The position numbers were made by a program, and so were the translations under genes. A stretch of 64,000 nucleotides of DNA from Dicyema japonicum. Lineage: Eukaryota > Dicyemida > Rhombozoa > Dicyemidae. The notes below the pieces were generated by a model that was given only the letters and a program-made list of their open reading frames with translations, was not told the origin of the DNA and searched no databases. The stretch spans positions 348,573-412,572 of the forward strand of contig RDEW01000009.1 in assembly GCA_011109175.1 (NCBI GenBank). Direction: 5' to 3'. This document shows, one piece after another, positions 56,042-64,000 of the stretch. Every line of letters starts with the position of its first letter. The stretch's first letter is position 1.

Positions 56042-56870
56042 TGAAAACCATACTAAATGATCCCAGCACATTTAATCAGTTCTCCTAGCTTGGCGTAATG
56101 ATCCTCTCTTAAATCCGTATAAGCACTTACTGGACATAGAAATGTCTGATAGAACGGACATCCCGCTCCATATTAGTGACTGTAGAGATGTCAGTGTTAG
56201 CTCCTTCTTTCCAGAAATCCACGGTCCCGTCACTGTGCATGCCTTTCTCTGTGTGGTTGCTATCTTCTCGGAATTGGTCCAAGAGAATGAATGAGCCCCG
56301 GGCAATGAGTAAGATATGCATTGTTCGCCGTAAAGCTTGTATATATAATTCATGACTTGACGTTTTCCTGGTCTTCACTAACGTAGTGACTGATTTCTCA
56401 GGACTAATTGATAGACTGTTGTCCTATAACCAAACGTTACGACTGTCCTGGTGTTGTTTCAATTTTGATGTAGCAACTTGAAAATCCAGATCACGTGAGG
56501 CCATGATAATATCATTCACTTGAGTTATCAGGATTTCACTTTCTTGAATAGGAAGATTGAACGCGAAAAGACTGACCAATAAATGGGATTAAGGTGATCC
56601 TTGGGGGTACCCATTTAGAATAAGTCTTGATGCGGATCTTAAATCTTTAAAATAAACAGGTCTTTTTCGACCGCTAAAAAGAGCTATTTATCCATAGTTA
56701 AAGTTTTCAAGTATTTCCCATAGGAATATTTTCCAAGTTATGATTCTTCTAGGAACAGTTTTCAAGTTAACCTTCCCCGAATGAAGGTTTTTTTATCTTC
56801 AGCAAAATTGAATCGTGGTTACTTTTGAATCATTAGTGACCTACCAAGACTTTATTGCAGTCTGAATAAT
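56042..56870 (-). mobile_element. LINE RT fragment
   Basis: The minus strand reads LRSASRLILNGYPQGSP (then stop, about 56590-56640), ITQVNDIIMASRDLDFQVAT (56500-56560, catalytic box YADD altered to QVND), SLSISPEKSVTTLVKTRKTS and SHELYIQAL (to about 56350), then LIARGSFILLDQFREDSNHT (about 56245-56305). The order is that of an RT palm to thumb. Probably related to LINE-A. Confidence 0.6.
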
Positions 56871-57164
56871 GAAGCAAATAGTAATATTCAAAAAATTTAT
56901 TTTGTCGTTATTCTTGTATGGTATTTTTATGTTTTTCGCAATGATTTATGCAACATTGTCATCCCCAAAAGATTTTTCTCTTCCAAAGTGATGTCCAGGA
57001 ATTTAAGATCCTTTCAATATATAGTTATGAGCCCATTTCCCCATTTTTTTCATCTAGTCGGTCCGCATAGATTTGTATCCGAGTAATTAAGCTATTTGTT
57101 GGGAATTTTGTCTCTTTAATCAGAACAATATTGATCTTTATCTTTCCTCTTATTCTATTGATGT

Positions 57165-57870
57165 TCAGTCAAAGCACAATAGTCGGCTTATTCTTGTGAT
57201 GGACTGTTGTTTTTTCCGTGAAGCTGGGATTTTGTCCCAAGCGTTTCTCAGGGAAACGAAAATCCTCCCAGGAAGAAACTCACGAGAAAAAGGGAAATAA
57301 AGGCTTTCATTGAGAATGAAGCAAAGTAGACATTTAATTTTTAGGAGAGAGGAGTGGGAGTGGGAAATGGCCATTGATCAATACTCATTTTTGTAGGTCA
57401 ATTCCGGTTGTGACAGACGTCTGAAAGGGCCCCAGCGTTTCTTCCGAGTGATTTTGAGATTATCTTCAGGATCCTCATTCTCGTAAGTGCCGCGATCGTC
57501 CGATTCTCGACATTTTTTTGCGAATGTAAGTAGACATTTAATGCAATAGATGTCGCCATGTCAATTTTCTGATCAATTAACCACTTGGTTAACTGTGCAT
57601 AGCTGTTGATTTGATCTATAAAAAAATTATTAAAGACCATTCGAGACAATAATCTAAATCATAATTCCGTTGGTCAATTATAATTCCGTCAGCTTTCAAA
57701 TTTTGGGCAGGTGAGATTAAAACGAGAAAATTGGTGCATTTCTTAATTTGAGACTGGGACAAACTTTTATGCTCAAAGACTATTGACAAGATAAAACCTG
57801 AATTTGACCAGCATCGTCTAGCATGTCTAATTTCTGAGTTGATTTTTTGCACAAAGATAATTTCGTTGAA
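57165..57870 (-). mobile_element. Unassigned open frames, possibly a LINE linker region
   Basis: The minus strand has INSEIRHARRCWSNSGFILS, SLSQSQIKKCTNFLVLIS and KADGIIIDQRNYDLDYCLEW (57670-57850). Then, in another frame, FIDQINSYAQLTKWLIDQKI and DMATSIALNVYLHSQKNVEN (57470-57640). The first part recalls the basic linker between LINE endonuclease and RT; the second I cannot place. A broken host gene is the alternative. Confidence 0.3.
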
Positions 57871-58335
57871 AAAAACAGTTAAAGACTAGCTATAGGTTTT
57901 ATCACTCAAGGATGACCGCTCTCAGAATAAAAAACATATTACCACTGACGATTTGTAAAGAAATGAGCTAAATAAACAATCTCCTTTCTCTCTTATCCTT
58001 CTACTTCCTCACGATAAACGATCAAAGCGGTTCATCAGGGTTAGTTATCCGCTTCAATGACTTCTCATGTTTCCACAACAATCGGTGCAAAAATTAACTG
58101 CCCACTGATACATTCGGGTTTAGGCCCTTTCCGAGGCTGATCATGGGTGAGTTGCTGTCAGTGCAAGGTTGAAGGGGGAAGACATCCACACTTTCTTGTT
58201 ATCCATCAATTTCCTTCACTTAAAAGGAAACATATGGATTTATAGTAGGAAAATAATTCCTCATAGGCAAGACACGAACAGTTATATTGACTATCGTTGA
58301 AGGGCGGAAGTAACCAAAAAATATTTTTTTAACTT
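57871..58335. other. Intergenic without gene
   Basis: No recognisable coding or mobile sequence. Confidence 0.35.
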
Positions 58336-58480
58336 TTTTATTTGTCTTAAGTCAGTCCTATCTAGACGATCAGGTTCCGTAAAGAAGCATTAACTGATGA
58401 TGGCGTTAAAGCATCATAGATGCGTGTAAACTTTTGCCGGAATGTACATCTGTGAGATTCGAACACAGAACCATCAAAAG
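58336..58480 (-). repeat. S2: tRNA-derived SINE, minus orientation, cut by the tRNA gene
   Basis: The reverse strand reads CTGTGTTCGAATCTCACAGA, then CACGCATCTATGATGCTTTA and ACGGAACCTGATCG. It matches the 44455-44645 copy in order and spacing. The tRNA-like head stops exactly where the tRNA-Val gene starts (58481). Confidence 0.65.
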
Positions 58481-58553
58481 GCTCGGATGGTGTAGTGGTT
58501 ATCACGTTCGCCTAACACGCGAAAGGTCCTGGGTTCGAATCCCAGTCTGGGTA
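58481..58553 (+). tRNA. tRNA-Val(AAC)
   Basis: A 73-nt cloverleaf. Acceptor GCTCGGA pairs with TCTGGGT (several G-U pairs). D arm TGTAGTGGTTATCAC (A box). Anticodon arm TTCGC-CTAACAC-GCGAA with AAC at 58514-58516. Variable AGGTC. T arm CTGGG-TTCGAAT-CCCAG (B box). Discriminator A. A T run (58555-58559) serves as the RNA polymerase III terminator. No intron, and no encoded CCA as expected in eukaryotes. The G-U-rich acceptor is slightly unusual. Confidence 0.93.
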
Positions 58554-58689
58554 CTTTTTGCCTGCTTTGAAATTTGATTGGTGTTATTTTTTTCTAATAC
58601 GTTTTATGGAAAATAAAATCACAAAATAGCGTTGACAGTGTTATTAAGTTGAGTTCTACATATTCACAACTGTTGTTTAGAATCAGATG

Positions 58690-59100
58690 ATTTAAATTTT
58701 TTTTATAAATTATGTGTATTTGCACATGTTAACGGAGATGGAGACCTTGGCTTTTTCGCACGGTAGTGGGGACATGGAATACCACAGACATTGGATGGTT
58801 CAGTTGATAGCGGGAACTGGGATTTTTTACAGTTTGTCGATAGAATTGAGGGAGGCAGACGTTGACAAACAAGGGGTTGCATAATTAATTGTGGTTCGAA
58901 TGAATCGTTTAGACCTTTTGTGATGATTATAATAGGATTTCGATGAGGAGCATGAATTTCATCGTGTCCTCCAGCAACGTTAGTCTCTTGAAGACACCTA
59001 CATCGACTCGTAAATCTAAATCTCATAGGGTGTTCCGTTTCGAACTCGCTAATAGTCCTCTGACATTAAATGAAACGATAGTAAAAGGCCCTGATGAATA
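58690..59100 (-). mobile_element. LINE endonuclease N-terminal fragment
   Basis: The minus strand begins TIVSFNVRGLLASSKRNTL (about 59025-59080), the first endonuclease block (SFNVRGL). A CLQETNVAGG stretch (about 58960-58995) matches the LQET motif with the catalytic Glu. The 107-codon open frame continues without later motifs. Truncated. Confidence 0.5.
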
Positions 59101-59560
59101 GAATGAGAGCATGTTTGAGACAACTAAGAGGCACGTCACACTCAACCAAAGCAACTAAATTTAATAAGTCGGGAACATTTGTTTAAATTGAGTAAGAACA
59201 GTCACACTAAGTAATCAAAGCATTGAAACTTTTCGACTTGTCCTTTTATTTTTTGCTTGTGAGTCCCAGAAGACAGCCCACCATTAATTTGACCAAGAAC
59301 GGTCATAAAAAGAACAGTGGAAATTCTCGGCATCTGTATAACACGTGTCTAATACGTTTATGGAAAATAAAATCACAAAAATAAATTCTCAAAATAATAC
59401 GGAAATTAAAAATATAGTTTATGTGCTTGAAGAAAAACTTGGCTAAGACAAACTTCATCCCCACATCATTATTCGCATCAATATATTTGTGACTAATTGA
59501 TGGCTTAGTCAGAATAAGCTCCCCCAAAAGTCGCACTTCGAGGTTGATTCCTTCCTACAA
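59101..59560. other. Intergenic without gene
   Basis: AT-rich; nothing recognised. Confidence 0.35.
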
Positions 59561-59565
59561 ATTAG

Positions 59566-60499
59566 TCACGATAAAAACAAGTCATTTGTTTGCACAAAAT
59601 CGCCAATAGAAAAGTAAACGTAGCACTCATTCTTATAATCTTTGACTTTATCATATTCTTCTTTATCCACGTTAATGATTAAGTTGGCTGTGAACTGGGC
59701 CAGATCGAAAATCTGACGACTTTGTCCTAAAATATAAATTTCTACTACCATGATTAACTGTTCTAATCAATTTATGTGAATTGTTAGTTTCATCACAGAC
59801 AAAAAGATGTTACTGTTAGTCTTATTTGTGATGTTAATATGTGGTGACATACAAGAAATTTGAATTCCCAAATCATCAAACATACTTTGTAACATATTAG
59901 TCATATTATTGGGGGAATAATTCTAGCAAACGGAGGTTGCTATTGTTTATCGAGAAGACATTCTCATATATTCTATGATCTTTCACAATTAGACACTCCT
60001 TGTAGTAAATGTTTAGCAGACCCCACATCATTGATTCAATTTCTAAAAAGGAACTCAGAGTTACTACTTTTGTCATTGAGATAGTAATGGTTTGGATTCA
60101 CACAGTTGTATTCACCATTATTGTCCATATTGTATTTGCAATTTTCATGGGATTCATTTCTGACTTCCTTTAAGTGATTCCAACGAAAGAGCCTACATGA
60201 AATCACGTGTAAGGAGTCCTCGAATCTGGGGAATATAAAATAAGTGAAGACGTTGTCAAGACGCATTGAGAATTTATATCACACAGTGAAATGGCATTAT
60301 ATAGATTTGTTATTCCGTTAATGTATTGGTTCACCTCATAGAGAAACGTCCATAGATCTTCCATGAAATCGTATTTCTGTGGTGCTGTCAAAGTTTTGAA
60401 GACTTTTATGTATTCATTAACACCCATTAACTTAATTTTTTACGCAACGAACGAAATATATAAAGTAATCAAATTGATTGCGTAATCCATGTTTAACAT
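59566..60499 (-). CDS. Uncharacterised secreted glycoprotein-like gene, six exons (tentative model)
   Basis: Joining minus-strand exons across proposed introns of 18, 26, 25, 37 and 39 nt keeps one frame from ATG (60499 or 60490) to TGA (59566-59568). The product of about 260 residues starts with a hydrophobic leader (MDYAINLITLYISF), then KVFKTLTAPQKYDFMEDLWT, NAISLCDINSQCVLTTFEDS, SLHVISCRLFRWNHLKEVRN, ESHENCKYNMDNNGEYNCVN, ESMMWGLLNIYYKECLIVKD, a segment with NMTN and NITN N-glycosylation sequons, and NVDKEEYDKVKDYKNECYVY near the end. At least eight cysteines and several sequons support secretion. No second membrane helix is clear. I do not recognise the family; introns 4 and 5 are the least certain. 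Confidence 0.5.
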
Positions 60500-60845
60500 A
60501 ACTTTTAAATAATGTTATTGATTTATTTAAATTCTGGGTCCCCAATGCTCGAATCCCCACCCTGGTTTCCTTATATTGAATCTGTAGTTTTTAAAGCAAT
60601 TTCTTTCCTTCGTAAATGAATCACTACACTATTGAAGTAGTGTAATGCATTATCGAGAGATTTGAAGTTGTATACAATAAAACATAAATTTACCGGTTTT
60701 AGCGAACATTGTGATTTATCTCCAGTTTTAGAACAGTCTCAAAGCTTTTTAGAGCCGATAAACATTCCATCCTTTCGGAAATATTCGGGATGATAATGAC
60801 CAATATATTTAATACATTTTACTTTGTAGAGATTGTTTTGATTAT
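60500..60845. other. Intergenic without gene
   Basis: AT-rich upstream flank of the secreted-protein gene. A tRNA T-loop-like word (GCTCGAATCCCC, about 60549) is isolated. Confidence 0.35.
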
Positions 60846-60849
60846 AAAA

Positions 60850-61060
60850 TGGCCAATGAAAAGACAATGAAGAGACCCTGAAGGAGGCAACAGAGAATCA
60901 CATCAAACATATTTGCATTGAGACTGACCAGATCAAGAGATTCAAGGAAATCTTTATAATTATCTACCACGATAACGACGAAATTAATTTAATGAATGAC
61001 CTGAGGAATATCTAGAACAATTTAGGTGGTAATATTAACAACCATGACAATATACACGAC
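60850..61060 (+). pseudogene. EF-hand protein fragment
   Basis: The plus strand starts MANEK and, after an apparent one-base shift in an A run, reads DNEETLKEATENHIKHICIE, then TDQIKRFKEIFIIIYHDNDE, INLMNDLRNI, a stop, and NNLGGNINN. FKEIF..xxHDNDEINxxxLRNIxxNLG follows the EF-hand loop-helix pattern (FKEAFxxFDxDxxGxIxxxELxxxxxxLG); one loop Asp is replaced. It could be calmodulin-like or DRC8/EFCAB2-like. The stop and shift suggest a remnant, or introns I could not resolve. Confidence 0.35.
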
Positions 61061-61134
61061 CATTCATCAGGAGGTTTGTCTTATAATTTCAAATTCTAAT
61101 TGGATTTATAGTAACATCCACTTTTTTTAAATGA

Positions 61135-61230
61135 TACACTATACGAGCATTTTACACTGCTTGGGAGACAAACAGTGCACGCTCATTATACACTATACGA
61201 GCATTTATACACTGCTTGGGGGACAAACAG
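61135..61230 (+). repeat. 54-bp tandem duplication
   Basis: TACACTATACGAGCATTT begins at 61135 and again at 61189. Each is followed by a TACACTGCTTGGG.GACAAACAG end. Two units with two small differences. No coding content. Confidence 0.85.
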
Positions 61231-61319
61231 ATCTTTAGCCAGAGGATTACACAATTTAGATGGTCCACTCCCGTGTCGATAGAATCCCATTAGGTTACAG
61301 TAAATTAATATCTTGAAAT

Positions 61320-62000
61320 TTGGCCAGTCTACTTTCTTATAGTTTTTGAGGTTGGTCTGTTCCCATGTGGGTTTTTGAATAATCTAAACTTTAGTATAAT
61401 TGAATTGTGATCCCTATGGAATTCGTAGGAGACGTTCAATGAAATTAGCGAGGTAATCTTTAAGAGAGAAATGGACAGGTCTAGTGAATTTAAGTTATCA
61501 TTTCTTCGGACTGGTGTTCTTGTATGGATATTCGGGTGATTTAGAATCACCATTTTTCAAAGGAGTCAGCAACTAGATTACCTCTCTTGTCGACCGATTG
61601 AGTAGTCAGCCATTGGGAGTGTTTTATGTTCGAGACCACCACATTTATAATATTTCCCAGATTTTGGGGTTTATTCAGTTTTAGGACATAGTTCTCGGCA
61701 AGGAGCCCGACAACAAAATTTATAATTTTATTAAAATGAGGTGATCTGAAACCATTAATATTATCCATCAAAATTTTTTCACCGGTCCTGTCATGTAAAA
61801 TTAAATTATCGACTCGTATGCTCGCATAAAAGTAGATAAAACTGTTTTAATGATTGTAAGTAGCCCACTGCCACCAACAATTGGATCTTTCTGAGTATGG
61901 TGTATCCAAAAAATAATTAATCGGTTTTCTCCAAGAGCAGATGATCCACAAGAAAACCTGAAGACCTGGATCATTATATTAGTCACCTTTTTTCTGGTGA
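61320..62000 (-). mobile_element. LINE-A endonuclease fragment
   Basis: The minus strand reads VILNHPNIHTRTPVRRNDNL (61495-61550), followed by SLDLSISLLKITSLISLNVS and YEFHRDHNSIILKF (catalytic SDH altered to RDH, about 61390-61430). This parallels 12045-12205. An upstream GGSGLLTIIK (about 61850-61880) matches RGRSGGGLLTIIK of that copy. Stops and shifts present. Confidence 0.7.
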
Positions 62001-62275
62001 GCAGCGAGTTTAGGAAGCAGTATTGGTACCAATAAGCTTCTGAGACACAATTCGCTGAATAATGACGGAAACGAAGTTTCTTTAGCGCGAGAAATTCTTG
62101 TCGACTTTACACTTCTACTTTTTGGTCACCACATGGATTTACATATATTTCTGAACAGAATCAAACTATCGTCCTATCCAATTTGCCCATCCTGCCTTTT
62201 TGACGGCAAGAATATGGCCACCTCTTTTCTTGTCCGGCACAGAACATAGTACAACTGTCGGATCTCGTGAGCATC

Positions 62276-62469
62276 CATTTATTCAGAATTTTTTTTAGAA
62301 ATTAGGAGAGATTTCTCAAGGATTTCTGAATAGTGGATATCACTATTTACAGAAAGGATCATTTCCAAATACTATTCATACTACATTTCAAATGTATAGG
62401 AGATTTGGTGTTACGTCTGACTACGAGCCCGTCACATTTTCTGCACTGTGAAGATTTGCTTATTTTAGA
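62276..62469 (+). pseudogene. Copied fragment of TRRAP (exon plus introns)
   Basis: About 190 bp match 40182-40374 inside TRRAP at roughly 95 per cent, including intron sequence on both sides (the TTTATTCAGAATTTTT acceptor side and the GTGAAGATTTG donor side). The copied exon would encode FLNSGYHYLQKGSFPN. The match ends abruptly at the next exon. Since introns are present, this is a DNA-level segmental copy, not a processed one. Confidence 0.9.
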
Positions 62470-62589
62470 CTTTGATTGTATTTGCTACGCCAATAATTTT
62501 GGAAGCTGTAAATCGTGTTCAATTGATAATTAAAACTTAAAGTTTACTAAAAATTCAAAAACAATATAAAAGTTATATAAAATTTCCTA

Positions 62590-62930
62590 ATTTTGTTGCC
62601 CATGTCTAACAGAAATACCTCCCCTGCTGACGAATCTACAACTCATATATGTGGTTCCGTATTTCTCTGCATTTGCAAGGAAGATGGACACCCACTAAGC
62701 CTCTCACTGTTCCACGCAAAAGAAAATCAGTTGGCTAAGAAATTTTCCTTCCCCAACCGGCTTCCTCTGCAAGGATCAAAAAAAGGCATTTCCGTTCTAC
62801 AGTGGAACAATGGAGACGCAAAGGCTTCGGATGGCACGTTTGTTTTGCGGGAACTGGATCACCTAACTAGTTGACTTTACTTTTGCCTTTTCTTTCTCGG
62901 TGATCCCGAGGTTAATAAATAAATAATGTC
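62590..62930 (+). repeat. Short element ending in a perfect 3' stem-loop and TAAA tail
   Basis: The 3' part carries arms GGATCACC (62856-62863) and GGTGATCC (62899-62906), then CGAGG and TTAATAAATAAATAATG. The 5' part differs from S1 and contains a 93-codon open frame (ICGSVFLCICKEDGHPLSLS and so on) that I do not recognise. It may be a second short-element family using the LINE-A tail, or a LINE-A variant 3' end. Confidence 0.6.
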
Positions 62931-62934
62931 TAAG

Positions 62935-63895
62935 TTGCGGGTTGCACTTTCATTAAGAAAATTCATTCACTAATGCAATCTTCGCTGTCTTAATTTCCAA
63001 GAAACACAGTAGTTAAGAACTTATGAAAAAGTATGGAGTCAAGTTCAAAGATTCAAGTGGCCTCCTCAACTAAAGAAACTGTTGATGCTCCCAAATATCT
63101 TCTAAATACCGGTTTTTAGTTCTTATATTTTCAGATGCTAATGAACTTGTAATAAAAAAACTAAATTTTGGCTGGTGGAAGAGGAAAGGGTTACTTTGAC
63201 AATGGTTACAAAGGAGGGGTTCAATTAACTAAAAGGTATGAACAAAGACTTATATGAGCCTTGGAGATGTCGAATTATTCCAGAAATATGTTGGACAATC
63301 GACTAATTACTAAACAGACTCCACCAGATGGAGTTTTTGTCCAAAAAGTCTCTTAATTACAATTGCCAGATCACTGTAGCTTAAGCTCTGGACATTGCAG
63401 AGAGACGTATATTGCTATTGTCTTAGATCGAGCCACGTGCTCTCCTGTGATTATTGGTAGTCCTTTAGGTGGAATGGATATTGAAGAAGTCAAGTAAGAG
63501 TATATTTTCAAAGTTCACTTAAAATTAAGTTTTAGGAATTTATTGACATTAATGTGGGTTAACAGTTCAACAGGCTGTAAAAATGGCTGAAAAACTTGGA
63601 GTTTAAAGGCCCTCAGCTTACTCAGGTTTGTTTTTAAAGTTATTTTCAAAGGCAGTTGATCAAAATTAAAAGACTTTATGAGAAGTTTACGAAAAATTGA
63701 CGCAACTCAATTGGAAATCAATCAATTTGGAGAAACCTCACAAGGAAATTGTATGTGAGATCGTTATTCTTATTAATCAGTCGTTTCGTTTGATGCCAAA
63801 ATAAATTCTGACGACAATGCTTTTTTATCGTTAAAGGGAGATATTTCTTCTGGACGACAAGAATGAATCAAACTTGTCTGAGCTGGAGCAGAGAA
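62935..63895 (+). pseudogene. SUCLG2: Succinyl-CoA ligase beta subunit (SUCLG2-type), decayed unprocessed copy
   Basis: Family blocks appear in order but in shifting frames: LNFQETQ, then S(stop)ELMKKYGVK, VASSTKETVDAPKYL, a 23-nt intron, DANELVIK, ILAGGRGKGYFDNGYKGGVQ followed by LTK (ATP-grasp glycine-rich loop), a 23-nt intron, LITKQTPPDGVFVQKV, ALDI then RETYIAIVLDRATCSPVIIG and SPLGGMDIEEVK, EFIDINVG, a QAVKMAEKLGV segment, KIDATQLEINQFGET, SFDAKINSDDNAFLSLK and DDKNESNLSELEQRSLDEL. The functional enzyme makes nucleoside triphosphate and succinate from succinyl-CoA in the mitochondrial TCA cycle. At least five single-base shifts and one stop in about 800 bp, against none in TRRAP stretches of similar length, argue for a pseudogene over error. 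Introns are retained. The 3' part of the enzyme is absent before the window end. Confidence 0.72.
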
Positions 63896-64000
63896 GTTTA
63901 GATGAACTCCTACAAACATAGCAAGGTAACTAAGGAGATAGGGGACTTGCTTGGTTATGTAGTTCGCCGTTCCTGTGGAGCCAACGTGGAATTAGTCAAC

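Noticed and set aside
60540-60565. tRNA T-loop-like word GCTCGAATCCCC
   Set aside because: No D or anticodon arm at the right distance, and no S2 body nearby.
1-64000. Bacterial operons, CRISPR arrays, phage or mitochondrial DNA
   Set aside because: Spliced animal genes throughout, no Shine-Dalgarno-led gene runs, no repeat-spacer arrays and no mitochondrial gene order.

Overview
This window looks like nuclear DNA of a small-bodied metazoan, most likely a dicyemid mesozoan. An orthonectid or another highly reduced spiralian is the alternative. Three things point there. It is strongly AT-rich. It carries single-copy animal genes (TRRAP, SDF2, MIC19, HSBP1, a basigin-family protein). Every intron I resolved confidently is tiny, mostly 20-26 nt with gt...ag ends, as published for dicyemids. 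The species call is inference; the gene calls rest on residues read after splicing by eye.

Layout. 1-7.2 kb is a nest of DNA transposons: hAT remnants, then a Tigger/pogo-like element (1166-6724) holding two further Tigger-like elements, each carrying a short retroposon. 7.2-7.8 kb carries an intact HSBP1 gene (minus strand), repeated with flanks at 19.4-19.9 kb. 9-23.6 kb is mostly broken non-LTR retrotransposons of at least five kinds plus hAT debris. 23.7-24.8 kb is a basigin/neuroplastin-like membrane protein gene. 25-30 kb is more LINE debris, a clean hAT-type MITE and an unrecognised spliced gene. 31.2-44.3 kb is one large plus-strand gene for TRRAP/Tra1, the scaffold of SAGA and NuA4/TIP60 acetyltransferase complexes. 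44.4-50.4 kb is retroelement debris with one LINE inside another. 50.5-51.2 kb is SDF2 (minus). 51.4-55 kb is LINE and SINE debris. 55.5-55.9 kb is MIC19/CHCHD3 (minus). 56-59 kb holds RT remnants, a tRNA-derived SINE and a tRNA-Val(AAC) gene. 59.6-60.5 kb is an unrecognised spliced gene for a secreted protein. The right end has an EF-hand-like fragment, a LINE endonuclease fragment, a copied piece of TRRAP and a decayed succinyl-CoA ligase beta gene.

The host genes do not form a pathway; they are housekeeping genes isolated in transposon-rich DNA. The most interesting structural signal is a 3' stem-loop plus TAAA-type tail shared by the main LINE family and several short non-autonomous elements. 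The two stem arms co-vary between copies, which suggests the short elements borrow the LINE's reverse transcriptase. I name the repeat families locally: LINE-A to LINE-E, S1 for the short element with the LINE-A-like tail, and S2 for the tRNA-derived SINE.
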